DNA of 64,000 nucleotides, taken from assembly GCF_025685425.1 (NCBI RefSeq), contig NZ_JAGTAS010000032.1, forward strand, positions 116,483 through 180,482. Reading direction: 5' to 3'. This document shows positions 34,327 to 43,843 of the stretch, one piece after another. The translations under genes and the position numbers were made by a program. This DNA is from Terriglobus albidus. GTDB taxonomy: Bacteria; Acidobacteriota; Terriglobia; Terriglobales; Acidobacteriaceae. The notes under the pieces are model-generated. The model saw only the letters and a program-made list of their open reading frames with translations. It did not search any database and was not told where the DNA came from. Numbering within the stretch: the stretch's first letter is position 1; each line of letters starts with the position of its first letter.

Positions 34327-35342
34327 GGAACCAGACTCACCTTAATCGCACGTCTGCGATCAGACGCCAGGTTGAATGCTTCAATGGAGCGCTCAAGCGG
34401 AACTTCGGCAGTAAGAATGGGCGATAGATCGATGCTGCGCGATTCGAGTAGCGCAACAGCCATTCGATACTCCTCGTAGAACCGGAAGCTTCCGACAAGT
34501 TCAATCTCCCGCGTAACAAGTGTCGGCAACCGAAGCGACTCCGTCGTGGTTAACGGCAAAGATCCGAGTTGGACCACCCGGCCGCCGGGACGGACATGCT
34601 GCAAGCATGTTGTGAGAGCGGCAATAGCTCCGGCAGCTTCGATCGCAACATCAAAACCATCCTCCACCAACCGCTCCCGGGTGATGTTGACGACTCTGGA
34701 GGCGCCGAACAGTTGTGCCTTCGAGAGAGGCTCGTCCAATTGATCGGTAACGGTCACCTCAAACGCGCCGGCAAGCTTTGCGCATAGGATTGTCAATAAA
34801 CCGATCGGACCAGACCCCGTGATCAGGACCCGCTTGCCGAGCAGATTGCCCGCACGGCGAACAGCATGAAGCGCAACCGCGAGTGGTTCCGCGCAGGCCG
34901 CTACAGAGAATGGGAGTTGGTCACTGATCGCCACGCACTGTGATTCTTCGGCAATAAAGACCTCAGAGAATGCTCCATCCACATGGGGGAAACGAGCGGC
35001 ACTTCCATAAAATCTGACATCGGTACATAGATTCGCCCGGCCGGAAAGACATTCACGACATGCGAGACAAGGACGTGCCGGGTTCACGGCTACGCGCGTC
35101 CCTGCTTGCAGCTCCGTCACGCTTTCGCCAACAGCAACGACAGTTCCTGCGACTTCGTGGCCTAACACCATCGGCTGCCGAACCTCGAAGCTGCCGACTC
35201 TGCCGTCGTGGAAATAGTGAAGATCCGAACCGCAGATGCCGCCTGCTCCCAGCCGCACGGCCACCTGCGCCTTCCCTACCTCTGGAACTGCTCGTTCCTC
35301 AACTCTCAAGTCGAGCGGACCGTGTATCACGCAAGCACGCAT
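34323..35342 (-). CDS. zinc-dependent medium-chain dehydrogenase (L-idonate 5-dehydrogenase-like)
   Basis: 339 residues from the ATG at 35342, which follows GGAGAGG (a GTG precedes it). GroES-like domain with the catalytic zinc ligands (GGICGSDLHYFHDG; LGHEVAGTV) and the four structural cysteines in CLACRECLSGRANLC. The Rossmann domain has ITGSGPIGLLT. Idonate and sorbitol dehydrogenases share this pattern. It overlaps the MFS gene by 44 bp upstream and the SDR gene by ATGA downstream, so the three genes form a coupled operon. Confidence 0.88.
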   Translation of the reverse strand: MRACVIHGPLDLRVEERAVPEVGKAQVAVRLGAGGICGSDLHYFHDGRVGSFEVRQPMVLGHEVAGTVVAVGESVTELQAGTRVAVNPARPCLACRECLSGRANLCTDVRFYGSAARFPHVDGAFSEVFIAEESQCVAISDQLPFSVAACAEPLAVALHAVRRAGNLLGKRVLITGSGPIGLLTILCAKLAGAFEVTVTDQLDEPLSKAQLFGASRVVNITRERLVEDGFDVAIEAAGAIAALTTCLQHVRPGGRVVQLGSLPLTTTESLRLPTLVTREIELVGSFRFYEEYRMAVALLESRSIDLSPILTAEVPLERSIEAFNLASDRRRAIKVSLVP

Positions 35343-36633
35343 CACTCACCTCTCCTATACACTCTTGTTCCCAGACCACCGGCCCGCGATCGTCGATACC
35401 GAACCAATATGCCGCTGCCCCGATCAAAAGCACTGTGCTGGCAATCAGAAAAGCGGCGGAAAAACTCGAGGTGCGCGACAGGACAACACCGGTAATCCAG
35501 GCCGCCAGCGTGGCTGAAGCGTTCGCAAAAAGATTCTGCAGACTCGTCCACTTTGCGGCTGCCTCTTCGCCAGAGAGAGCCTGCGCCAGGGCCCAGTTAT
35601 TTGACGAAAACAGACCCAGGCAAAAGCTGGCTCCGAGAACAAGCACAAGCCGCAGAACAATGGAAGACACCTGAGAAGCAGCCAATAAACAGGCAGCGCA
35701 ACCGATCGATCCAATGCATACCGTCGCTTTTCTTACACGGATCGGCAGCGACCCCAGGCGTATGAGGCGATCTGAAAGGTACCCGCTTCCAACAGATGCG
35801 ACGGTGAGAAGCCAGAATGGCATGGAACTCATCCACACCAGTCGCTTACCTGAGAAGCCCGCATGTTCAACGTAATATGGCAGCCACACGACGAAAAGAC
35901 TCCATGCGTAGTTGCCGCCGATATGGCCAACCGTAGCTCCCCAGAATGAACCCTGAGATGCGATCTGCCGATACCCCAGGGAGCGGGAAAAGGTGCTCGG
36001 AGCAACAACAACATCAAGCGAACGCGTACTCATAAGCCAGACAGGAAGCCATAGCAGGCTCAGCAATCCGAGCCATAAGAACATCCCTCTCCAGCCGATT
36101 ACCAATAGGACTGTCGTGCCGAGCATGATGCCGAGCGCCGGTCCGATCTTTGATCCCGCGTCAATCAGGCTGTTCGCCGTACCCCGCAGCCCTTCCGGGA
36201 ATAGACCTGTAATCAAAACCGCCGTCGCAGGATATGAGATTGACTCGCCGCAGCCGAGTAAAAGCCTGAGGCCGAACAGGACATAGAAGCTGCTGATCGA
36301 TACCCCGAAGACATGAACGTCACGCGTGAAACCAGTAAACGCAGTCGCACAAGACCACACCAGGAATGCTGCCGCATAGAGAGTGATGGCGTTCATACGT
36401 GCCAGCAGCTTGCCGGCAACGAGCTGCATGACCGTATAGGTCATGAAAAAAGCCGAACCAAGAACCCCCAACTGGGACTCGTCCAGATGCAGTTCGCGTT
36501 TGATGCTCACCAGTGCGATCGATAATGTGCCTCGATCGACAAAGCTGATCCCCATTGCGAACGTCAGCAGGTACAGAACCCGCCAACAGGTTTTCGAGGG
36601 TGCGCTCATTGCAGGAATAATTGGTTCATCCAA
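35299..36633 (-). CDS. MFS transporter (sugar-acid porter, ACS family)
   Basis: 444 residues from the ATG at 36633; the ATG at 36609 is possible because the first ATG lies in the operator. About 12 helices. The start YLLTFAMGISFVDRGTLSIA and LIDAGSKIGPALGIMLG match hexuronate/galactonate porters. First gene of the MFS-ADH-SDR operon. The operator palindrome at 36619-36636 and the GntR gene upstream point to induction by the transported acid. Confidence 0.87.
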   Translation of the reverse strand: MDEPIIPAMSAPSKTCWRVLYLLTFAMGISFVDRGTLSIALVSIKRELHLDESQLGVLGSAFFMTYTVMQLVAGKLLARMNAITLYAAAFLVWSCATAFTGFTRDVHVFGVSISSFYVLFGLRLLLGCGESISYPATAVLITGLFPEGLRGTANSLIDAGSKIGPALGIMLGTTVLLVIGWRGMFLWLGLLSLLWLPVWLMSTRSLDVVVAPSTFSRSLGYRQIASQGSFWGATVGHIGGNYAWSLFVVWLPYYVEHAGFSGKRLVWMSSMPFWLLTVASVGSGYLSDRLIRLGSLPIRVRKATVCIGSIGCAACLLAASQVSSIVLRLVLVLGASFCLGLFSSNNWALAQALSGEEAAAKWTSLQNLFANASATLAAWITGVVLSRTSSFSAAFLIASTVLLIGAAAYWFGIDDRGPVVWEQECIGEVSDACLRDTRSARLES

Positions 36634-36636
36634 TTG
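36619..36636. promoter_or_regulatory. UxuR/GntR-type operator at MFS start
   Basis: AATTGGTTCATCCAATTG is a near-perfect dyad (AATTGG / CCAATT). FadR-subfamily GntR regulators of uronate genes bind TTGG-N-CCAA dyads. It overlaps the annotated start codon and is repeated as a 15-mer at 37133. Confidence 0.65.
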
Positions 36637-36678
36637 TCCCGAAGTCTATCCACGCATTTGCAGCAGTGTCAAATGATT

Positions 36679-37398
36679 TTATTTCCGTGGCGCCCGGCTG
36701 CGCCGCTTGCGAAGCGACACGTACCGGGCGTTTGCGTCCTCAAGATGCTCGCGCATAATCCTGCGCGCTGCCTCCGGGTCGTGCGCACGAATCGCGCTCG
36801 CAATTCGTTCATGAAAATGGAGAGGACGCTCAAGCTCGATGCCGGAGAGGCTCATCATGGAATCCATGGTGACCCGATGCAGGCGCTTGAAGAGGATCTG
36901 ACAGATCCTGTCGCCACTTGCTCTGTAAACCGCATCGTGAAAACTGAGGTCCGCCAGGACTCGCTCCGTGGAGGAGGTACTGGAGCGTAGATCTTCGATG
37001 GCCCGCGCCAGAGCTCCGATATCTCCGGAATCCGCACGCTCCGCGGCACGAGCCGCAAGCTCCGGCTCCATCAGGATCCGGGTCTGGAAGAGCTCCTCGC
37101 CGCGAATATCCTCCAGCAGCAAGAGGAACTCTATTGGTTCATCCAATATGTTTTCAGCGGTCAGACTCAAGTACGTACCATCGCCAACACGCTGGGTAAG
37201 GACACCCATCGTTTCGAGAACCTTCAATACCTGTCGTACCGAAGCGCGATTGACCCCGAACTCCTCGGCCAGCTCCCGTTCGGTTGCGAGCCGTTCCCCG
37301 GGACGTAATCTCCCATCGGCGATCCGTGACTTGAGATCGGTAATGATTCTTGAAGTCACGCGATCGTCTTTTACCGCGGGCCCCGGCTTATCTCTCAT
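36679..37398 (-). CDS. FadR-subfamily GntR regulator
   Basis: 239 residues. Winged helix at about 15-80 (RELAEEFGVNRASVRQVLKVLETMGVL) and an FCD effector domain (EPELAARAAERADS; LADLSFHDAVYRASGD). It is upstream of and parallel to the MFS-ADH-SDR operon, 45 bp away, and is the likely local regulator (UxuR/ExuR type). Its own coding region contains a 15-bp copy of the operator at 37133-37147. Confidence 0.88.
   Translation of the reverse strand: MRDKPGPAVKDDRVTSRIITDLKSRIADGRLRPGERLATERELAEEFGVNRASVRQVLKVLETMGVLTQRVGDGTYLSLTAENILDEPIEFLLLLEDIRGEELFQTRILMEPELAARAAERADSGDIGALARAIEDLRSSTSSTERVLADLSFHDAVYRASGDRICQILFKRLHRVTMDSMMSLSGIELERPLHFHERIASAIRAHDPEAARRIMREHLEDANARYVSLRKRRSRAPRK
37133..37147. 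promoter_or_regulatory. intragenic copy of the GntR operator
   Basis: ATTGGTTCATCCAAT is identical to 36620-36634 and lies inside the GntR coding region, encoding L-D-E-P-I of NILDEPIEF. It could act as an autoregulatory roadblock or be chance. Confidence 0.4.
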
Positions 37399-37464
37399 GT
37401 CAAGCAGTATGACCGATGGATCAGCCGCTTTCCAAGCCGAGGTCTCTGCCGGTACCTGCGCGGA

Positions 37465-38088
37465 TCAGGCTTCCAGTATGCCCCGCTTCAGCGCAATCAG
37501 AACTGCATGAGTACGGTCGTTGGCCTGCAGCTTCGCGAGCACATTTTTCATGTGGCCCTTCACCGTATCTTCTGAAATGCTGAGGCGGTCGGCGACGATC
37601 TTGTTCGAGCAGCCCGAGGCAACCGCCTGCAGCACCTGGAGCTCGCGCGTGGAGAGCGACTCCGAGCCGAGATGCTCTGCCATGCCATGAGCGATCTCAT
37701 CCGAGATGCGCTTGCGTCCCTGATGCGCCGCACGGATGGTATCAATCAGCTCGGTACCGAGCATGCTCTTCAGGATGAAGCCCATCGCTCCGGCCTGCAG
37801 CGCGCGGGTTGCGTGCACATCGCCGGAGTAGGTCGTCAGCACGACGATGCGCGCTTTGGGAAACTCTTCCCGGATCGCCTGAATCGCTTCGATACCGTTC
37901 ATGACGGGCATCTGCAGATCCATCAGCGTGACATCCGGACGGTACTTGCGGTACGCGGTTACAGCCTCGGCTCCGTTCGTCGCTTCAGCCACAAGCTCCA
38001 TGTCTGGCGCCTTCTGCATGATGAAAGCAATGCCATCCCTCATCAAAGGATGGTCGTCGACAGTGAGTACACGGATCGGGGAGTTCAT
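37465..38088 (-). CDS. NarL/FixJ-type response regulator
   Basis: 207 residues. Receiver domain with Asp11/Asp12, phospho-acceptor Asp57 in VTLMDLQMP, the Thr in VVLTTYSG and the Lys in FILKSMLG. LuxR-type helix-turn-helix at about 142-205 (LSTRELQVLQAVASGCSNK; ISEDTVKGHMKNVLAKL). No sensor kinase is nearby, so it is an orphan in this window and its input cannot be told. The 116-bp gap to the next gene shows no clear signal. Confidence 0.9.
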   Translation of the reverse strand: MNSPIRVLTVDDHPLMRDGIAFIMQKAPDMELVAEATNGAEAVTAYRKYRPDVTLMDLQMPVMNGIEAIQAIREEFPKARIVVLTTYSGDVHATRALQAGAMGFILKSMLGTELIDTIRAAHQGRKRISDEIAHGMAEHLGSESLSTRELQVLQAVASGCSNKIVADRLSISEDTVKGHMKNVLAKLQANDRTHAVLIALKRGILEA

Positions 38089-38204
38089 AAGCAGCCCTCC
38101 CTGGGGGGATATAGCAGTAGAGAAACAATATCACCCGCTGCAATGCAGTGCACCACACCCGAAAGGGTTGGTGAAGCGGGAAAATGTGCGGCGACCAGGC
38201 ATAG

Positions 38205-39581
38205 CTACGCCAGAGGCTTGAGCTCCTGCAGGATGGTGGGGAGCAGTTCCGCGACCGTAGGATGAATATGCACCGCCGTGGCGACAAGATCGTAGGTCTG
38301 CCGCGAGTACATGCAGGTCAACAGGGAGTGAATTGCCTCATCGCCGCCGACGCCGAGAATCGTCGCTCCCAGAATGCGGCGCGATTCGGCGTCAACCAGC
38401 ACCTTCATGAAGCCGGAGGACTCACCCTTTTCCACCGCGCGTCCTACACGCGACATCGGGCGATTGCCGATCAGTGCGGGTTTCCCGCTCTGCCGCACCT
38501 CGCTTTCGGTCATTCCAATATGCGCCAGCGGAGGATCGCTGAAGAGCGCATAGGCCGGAATACGATCCGCCGCAGATCGAGTGCCGCCGTCGAGCAGGTT
38601 ATCGGCGACAATCTCGTAGTCGTTCCAGGACGTATGGGTGAACGCGCCGCGTCCGTTACAGTCTCCCATTGCCCACACGGTTGGGCTGGTGGTGCGGAGA
38701 TGCTCATCGGTGACTACAAAGCCGTGAGCGTCCATCTGCACGCCTGCCGCCCGCAGATTGAGATCGTCCGTATTGGGCTTGCGTCCAGTGGCCAGCAGGA
38801 CGTGCGATGCCTCCACCTCCGGCTCTCCCTGCTCGCAGTCGAGCGAGACCCTGATGCCGCGCTCGCTGTTGTGTAACTGAATGCAGTTGGCGTGTGTCCG
38901 GAACTTCACACCCTCCGCCTCCATAATGGCCTGAAGCTCGGAGCTGGCATCCTCATCCTGGCGGGAGATGATGCGCGGATTCCGTTCGACAACCGTCACC
39001 TCGCTGCCGAAGCGGCGGAACATCTGCGCGAATTCCAGGCCGATAAAGCTGCCGCCGACAACCGCCAGATGCTGAGGGAGCTCGCGCAGCTGCAGGATGG
39101 TCGTGCTGGTCAGCGCGGGTACGCCTTCATGGCCCTCTACGGTGGACATGGGCCGTGCCCCTACATTCAGAAAGATGCGGGCTCCCTCCAGGAGACGATC
39201 CCCCACCCGGACGGTCGTCGGTGATTCAAAGGCCGCCTGCCCCTGGATCAGGGTGCAGTGCTCCATGCTACCGATCCAGGAAAGGAGTCCCTTGCGCGAG
39301 GCTTCGACGATACCGTTTTTCCTGGCCATTACGGCTTCCAGATCAACACACACTGTGCCTTTGAGTCTGACGCCATAGTCGTTCCCGCGGCGGGCGATAT
39401 GGGCTGCGTGAGCCGAGGCCACCATCGCCTTGGTGGGCGTACAGCCTACGTTGACGCAGGTTCCGCCTACGAGCTTGCGCTCGACCAGCGCCACGGTTTG
39501 TCCCGCGGCGTTCAGACGTGCCGCGAGAGCCGGGCCGGCCTGGCCGGCCCCGATGATAATGGCGTCATAGCGTTCGGTCAT
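38205..39581 (-). CDS. pyridine nucleotide-disulfide oxidoreductase (mercuric-reductase-like)
   Basis: 458 residues. FAD motif IIIGAGQAGPALAARL, redox-active Cys42-Cys47 in GGTCVNVGCTPTKA, NAD motif VGGSFIGLEFAQMF, and the C-terminal His-Glu pair in HIHPTVAELLPTIL. The N-terminal heavy-metal (HMA) domain and C-terminal Cys-Cys of true MerA are missing, so mercury reduction is unlikely; a lipoamide-dehydrogenase-like or general disulfide reductase role is more plausible. It overlaps the DUF4126 gene by ATGA, so the two are coupled. Confidence 0.87.
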   Translation of the reverse strand: MTERYDAIIIGAGQAGPALAARLNAAGQTVALVERKLVGGTCVNVGCTPTKAMVASAHAAHIARRGNDYGVRLKGTVCVDLEAVMARKNGIVEASRKGLLSWIGSMEHCTLIQGQAAFESPTTVRVGDRLLEGARIFLNVGARPMSTVEGHEGVPALTSTTILQLRELPQHLAVVGGSFIGLEFAQMFRRFGSEVTVVERNPRIISRQDEDASSELQAIMEAEGVKFRTHANCIQLHNSERGIRVSLDCEQGEPEVEASHVLLATGRKPNTDDLNLRAAGVQMDAHGFVVTDEHLRTTSPTVWAMGDCNGRGAFTHTSWNDYEIVADNLLDGGTRSAADRIPAYALFSDPPLAHIGMTESEVRQSGKPALIGNRPMSRVGRAVEKGESSGFMKVLVDAESRRILGATILGVGGDEAIHSLLTCMYSRQTYDLVATAVHIHPTVAELLPTILQELKPLA

Positions 39582-40048
39582 GCAGCCCCCCGGATTGCGG
39601 TAATCACCAGCACAATAGCCAAAGCGTCTTCCAGCAGCGCCGCACCGATCGCAGACTTCGTCGCCTCGGTCAGCTTTGCCCGCAGCCAGGCGCCGCCATA
39701 GGTTCCGGAAACAGCTCCAAGGATACCCAGAACCACACCGTAACCGAGCACACTGTGTGCCGCACCGGCGGTTCCTCCGGCCAGCGCGCCCATCAGGATA
39801 CGGGCAATGAACTGCGGCGGCACCTTGCGGCTCGGCGTCTTCGGCAGCTTATCGTTAATCAACTCGCCGATGGCAAGCACCGTGAAAATCAACGCAGTCC
39901 ATTTCGATCCCATGAAGGCAAGCGATGTTCCGGTTACGGTAAGCATCCCAAGATGCGCCGCCCAGCTTGCACCTGCCGGAGACGTCAAAGCACGCAGGCC
40001 AGCGACAAAACCAAATAAAAAAAGGACGAAGACGATCAGCATCGGCAC
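39578..40048 (-). CDS. DUF4126-family membrane protein
   Basis: 156 residues with four or more hydrophobic segments (LIVFVLFLFGFVAGLRAL; ALIFTVLAIGELINDKL; SVLGYGVVLGILGAVSG; LLEDALAIVLVITAI). The GLRALTSPA and GELINDKLPKTPSR motifs are those of DUF4126. Function is unknown. It is upstream of, and coupled to, the flavoprotein gene, which suggests a membrane redox role, but this is inference. Confidence 0.85.
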   Translation of the reverse strand: MPMLIVFVLFLFGFVAGLRALTSPAGASWAAHLGMLTVTGTSLAFMGSKWTALIFTVLAIGELINDKLPKTPSRKVPPQFIARILMGALAGGTAGAAHSVLGYGVVLGILGAVSGTYGGAWLRAKLTEATKSAIGAALLEDALAIVLVITAIRGAA

Positions 40049-40397
40049 ACCCTCCAGATTCGTTCAATTTCACGATGAGAGACAAGGAGCCCAGCGCCTT
40101 CCAAGCTACTGCGGCGGAAGGGCTCCGGGAAAGCCCCTTTAGGACAGGAAGGAATGCCACACTTTCGAGTCGGCGGGATACGTACCGTTCATTGGTTAAT
40201 GGCGATTCAGCAGAGAAGGCTCCGCTTAAAAGACAAAAGCGGCGAGTTCCTCTCCGAAGTCACCGCTTCCCGGAACCCGCCGTGTTCCCAAGAACAACTA
40301 CTGTAGGTTAATGACGCCAACATTCCTGCAAGCTGATAAGGGTAATTGGCTAATCCTGAAGCAGCGGAGACTTTCTACAGGCTTATGTAAATGCGCG
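40049..40397. other. 349-bp gap with no recognised gene
   Basis: No plausible frame with a start, ribosome site and family match is seen on either strand. Near 40200-40290 there is a short imperfect inverted stretch (GGCGAGTTCC... GGAACCCGCC). It probably holds the promoter of the DUF4126-flavoprotein pair and the end of the secreted-protein operon. Confidence 0.5.
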
Positions 40398-40925
40398 CTA
40401 CTGACTAGGTGCCTTCATTTCAAAGTTTACAGTGTTTGTCCGCAGCCAGTGCCCAGATCCGTCCTGTGGTCCGGCAGGATCATATATCTCCAGGTAAATA
40501 CTGTAGTCTCCAGGCTGACTAACATCGTAAAAGTAAGTTAAATCATATTTTTGCGTAGCCACCGTGCCCGGCGCGATGGGCCGAGCAATAGTGTCTGACC
40601 TAAGGTCTGGTCCATCGCCAGGTCGAAAGTCCCCGAGCATGTGGCGATATACTTCGTTCTTTGGCGCCTCACTATCTTTGCGTCTGACGTGAATCCGACG
40701 ATGATATGAAGCGTTCGAAAACCATACCTCCTTCGAACTTATGTTTTTGATGGTCATCACAGCGATTGGCGTTTCACCAATGACATAGCTACTTTTTTCG
40801 AGGGAGAGATGAATTGAGACCGAATCTGGCTGCTTGGCTTGAGCAGATTGAGCTCCAGACGGAATTGGGCTTTCGAGCGTCGCTATTGTCGCTACAAACA
40901 TCACAAGAATACGAAATCTCTGCAT
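40398..40925 (-). CDS. secreted hypothetical protein, Ig-like
   Basis: 175 residues with signal peptide (QRFRILVMFVATIATLESPIPSGA). The mature part is a predicted single beta-sandwich (SIHLSLEKSSYVIGETPIAV, then MTIKNISSKEVWF), the pattern of intracellular-proteinase-inhibitor-like or adhesin-associated Ig domains, but no family is certain. Last gene of the operon that starts at 46434; 20 bp after the IPT protein gene. Confidence 0.7.
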   Translation of the reverse strand: MQRFRILVMFVATIATLESPIPSGAQSAQAKQPDSVSIHLSLEKSSYVIGETPIAVMTIKNISSKEVWFSNASYHRRIHVRRKDSEAPKNEVYRHMLGDFRPGDGPDLRSDTIARPIAPGTVATQKYDLTYFYDVSQPGDYSIYLEIYDPAGPQDGSGHWLRTNTVNFEMKAPSQ

Positions 40926-40945
40926 ATCGATTCCTCAATCCAGGT

Positions 40946-43183
40946 TTATTGACAGTTTGCGTGGTCGGATGTGGCACAGCCCCCTGGCCCGGTACCGCTT
41001 AACCATTGAGGATAACCGCTACCGGCGCCAGCGGTATTTCCACTCCCCGTTCCACACTGCAAGAACCAGGATGGCGTAGTCCCGCCCCCAGGAGCCGGAG
41101 CTAACGCATTGATAGCGCATGCAGACCAACTCCACTGCACCGATCCGAGCGGAATCGGGATAGAGGTACACCCTTGACTAGCATGGGGCTTGTACGGGTC
41201 GATAGTCGTATCGACCCAGGCTGGAATGCAACCTGCTGGCAGTGCGGGGTCCCAAAGTACATACATCGTGGCCCTAAATGGCTCCGCTGCCTCTCCCCAA
41301 GAATGCAGCAGCCCCCTGCCCGGAGAATCCCAGGTAGCATTCGAGGAATATGTACCATTGGGATTTATACCACTAGCATAAGGATACGTCCCGTCAAGTT
41401 GATTGGAGGCGTTGTTTGGATCAAATGGCTCTCCTACCGGGATAATCTGTGATCTGATAACTGAATTAAGAATCTGAACCCAGATAAACTGCCCACAGCC
41501 CGCCGCTGGCGCCGCACCTGGGTGTGCCGGACACTGTGTCCCATCGGAGACGGGCTGAGCATTATCGTTTATGAAGACACCCACCCCGGGCTTCGCTGGA
41601 GAATTAGCCATTGCCATGGTTGCGACTTGAGCCTGGGGATTCGCTAGTGATGTGCCTGTGATATTGCTCTGAGCAAAGGCGTTGGGCAAAAGATTACCGG
41701 TTGGACCGGATATATTGAACGTTGCAGTAGCGTTAGCTGACTGCCCATTGTCCAGCGTATAAGTATAAGTGACGGTTTCTCCGTTGTCTCCTGGATTAAC
41801 CCAGTAGAAGGTCAAAGCATTCTGATTAAGCGGCGGATCGGCAGCTTCCTGACCGCCTCCACTCGCCGAGGGCTGGTCGCTGCCAGCTTGGTTTGTGAAG
41901 CCCCCGGTAATCGCTGATTGGTTGGAGAACGACCACGACTGGCTCTGGATGTTGTATCCATTTGGGGTAGGAACGGACAACGCGATCTTCTGGCCGGCCC
42001 AGACCGCCTGGGTAGTCCCAGATATGTTTGCGCCGTTGAACGTAATCTGCGGTATGGGTGTCGCAGCCTCGACAGAAACGGCGCTTGAGCCGGTCCCTGA
42101 GCCCCCATTGCAATTACCGCAAATATAGTTGCTGCCGGAGTAACCCGGAACAACAATTATCTGAACCGGTTCATTTGGTGCATTCGGGGCCACATGCACG
42201 TGAAAGTAAGTTGTAGTTCCGTCCGGTGAGGAATTATGGGCTACGCCAGAGGAGACTCCCGAAGCAACTGCGGACACGGTAGGATTTGTGCCGAAGCCCG
42301 TTCCTGTCACAGTCACATCGTAGTCATTGCCTGCAACCCAGACATTGGGACTTACGCCTGTGACGACGGCTGGTGGATAGCCAACCGTCAGATTGGCCGG
42401 CTCGCTTTCTCCCCAGGTATTCGACACCGTGAATTGATGTGTGCCCACAGAAGCGGTTCCTGAAACGCTGTAGTTGAGTGATGCAGATGCTGCATCCCCA
42501 CTCGCCACGCTGACTGACAGGTCACCGTCACGGGACGAGGCGGTTAGCCTTCCAAGATCGTCTCGAAGGTTCTGCCCCTGAACCTGAATTGTTCCAGAGG
42601 TTCCCCGCACAACCGAGGATGGATTGATGCTCGAGATCGACGGCGGCGCGGTACCAAACTGAAAATATGTGTACCCAAGATAAATGATCTCCTGGTCGAC
42701 ATATACCTGGCCGCCTCCAGAGTCGTAGCCAGTTCCAGTGGGATCTCCGCCGCCGGGTGATGTGAAAGATGCCCCTGGTGGATATTGGTAAGGATTGTAG
42801 TAGTCCCCCTCTTCGTAATCGAAGTAGGTTTCCAGGTAGTGCTCGCTGTAGATGGTGTAGACACTTCCCTGGTGCACTGGCGATGTGGTTTCTACGCCAG
42901 CCCATACGATCGGAGGATCGACAGAATTATCCACATAGTCCGTATCGGAAGCTTTAACATCCTGCTGTGCCTGATCCTGGTAGAGATAACCGATCACGGC
43001 CGCGTTGTAATAGTACGCGGTTTCGTAATCTATATCAGTTTCGGACCAACCATCTATTTCGTTAGCATTTGTGGATTCCAGTACTCCAGAGATACCGGTA
43101 ACTTGCTGAGCGACAATAGTCTTTGCAAAGAAAAAACAAAAGCAAATTGCAATCAGAGAAGCTCGCCGTATCGATGTCATCAT
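40946..43183 (-). CDS. secreted IPT/TIG-domain protein
   Basis: 745 residues with signal peptide (SLIAICFCFFFAKTIVAQQ). The first 150 residues are Tyr/Asp-rich (TDIDYETAYYYNAAVIGY). Two IPT/TIG Ig-like domains follow at about 175-265 (PSISSINPSSVVRGTSGTI) and 265-350 (PAVVTGVSPNVWVAGNDYDV). The C-terminal 200 residues contain several Cys (IPAWVDTTIDPYKPHASQGC) and have no recognised domain. Probably exported to the surface. The ATG overlaps the stop of the 199-residue upstream gene, so the two are coupled. Confidence 0.75.
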   Translation of the reverse strand: MMTSIRRASLIAICFCFFFAKTIVAQQVTGISGVLESTNANEIDGWSETDIDYETAYYYNAAVIGYLYQDQAQQDVKASDTDYVDNSVDPPIVWAGVETTSPVHQGSVYTIYSEHYLETYFDYEEGDYYNPYQYPPGASFTSPGGGDPTGTGYDSGGGQVYVDQEIIYLGYTYFQFGTAPPSISSINPSSVVRGTSGTIQVQGQNLRDDLGRLTASSRDGDLSVSVASGDAASASLNYSVSGTASVGTHQFTVSNTWGESEPANLTVGYPPAVVTGVSPNVWVAGNDYDVTVTGTGFGTNPTVSAVASGVSSGVAHNSSPDGTTTYFHVHVAPNAPNEPVQIIVVPGYSGSNYICGNCNGGSGTGSSAVSVEAATPIPQITFNGANISGTTQAVWAGQKIALSVPTPNGYNIQSQSWSFSNQSAITGGFTNQAGSDQPSASGGGQEAADPPLNQNALTFYWVNPGDNGETVTYTYTLDNGQSANATATFNISGPTGNLLPNAFAQSNITGTSLANPQAQVATMAMANSPAKPGVGVFINDNAQPVSDGTQCPAHPGAAPAAGCGQFIWVQILNSVIRSQIIPVGEPFDPNNASNQLDGTYPYASGINPNGTYSSNATWDSPGRGLLHSWGEAAEPFRATMYVLWDPALPAGCIPAWVDTTIDPYKPHASQGCTSIPIPLGSVQWSWSACAINALAPAPGGGTTPSWFLQCGTGSGNTAGAGSGYPQWLSGTGPGGCATSDHANCQ

Positions 43184-43779
43184 TTCCCCCTCCGGGACAG
43201 CATGGAAGGTTGGGATATGTGATCAGGTAAAGTACCTACCGTTACGGCGGATGCTAAATCCTTTTTCAAAAACGTCTCAAGCTTCTCCACATCGTCAGGG
43301 GTGAGATTTTTGTGAAGGGTCTCGATTTCTGAGCTGATTGCAGCATCGCGTTCAGCCTGAAGTTCCTTTAAGCGAGGCGGTGGAGGTGGTATTACAAAAC
43401 CTTTCGGCAGAGGCCTTTTGGGAATGGCTGCATGGGCGTCTTTGATAATCTTCCGCGCTTCAGCATCTTTGTCCTGGAGAGCCTTTTCGAGATGCAAAGC
43501 AGATGTGTGAATTTTCGTGAATTCTCCATTTGAGAAACCCAATCGTTTTTGGAAGTGGGTCCGCAAATCTTCACCATCCTTGCCAGCCTGCTTAAGTGCA
43601 TCGGCTCTTCTCTCAAGATGCAATTGATAAGCGAGGAAATGACGGTAAAGAACTGGTAGAGTCGGTGGCGTCTTTGTTGGCTGAACCTTTACTACGCCAG
43701 GGTCCTGGCTAAATAACGAGCCGCCAGTCATGGTTAGCATTACCAACATGATGCTCGTGATTGGATTTTTGCAACGCAT
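43180..43779 (-). CDS. secreted helical hypothetical protein
   Basis: 199 residues from the ATG at 43779, which follows AGGAAGG by 5 nt (the open frame begins at 43800). Signal peptide NPITSIMLVMLTMTGGSLFS. The mature part is mostly charged helix (HLERRADALKQAGKDGEDLR; LKELQAERDAAISSEIETLH) around a Pro-rich centre (VIPPPPPRL). No family recognised; it could be a coiled-coil partner of the IPT protein with which it overlaps. Confidence 0.7.
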   Translation of the reverse strand: MRCKNPITSIMLVMLTMTGGSLFSQDPGVVKVQPTKTPPTLPVLYRHFLAYQLHLERRADALKQAGKDGEDLRTHFQKRLGFSNGEFTKIHTSALHLEKALQDKDAEARKIIKDAHAAIPKRPLPKGFVIPPPPPRLKELQAERDAAISSEIETLHKNLTPDDVEKLETFLKKDLASAVTVGTLPDHISQPSMLSRRGK

Positions 43780-43843
43780 TGAAACCTTCCTGAAAAACAC
43801 GCCCTAAGCAGTTTGGATGACTACTACTATTTCTTGAATGACT

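Noticed and set aside
38205..39581. True mercuric reductase (merA)
   Set aside because: No HMA domain, no C-terminal Cys pair and no mer genes nearby.
40049..40397. Frames of about 100 codons on either strand
   Set aside because: Low-complexity products overlapping the DUF4126 gene; no start context.
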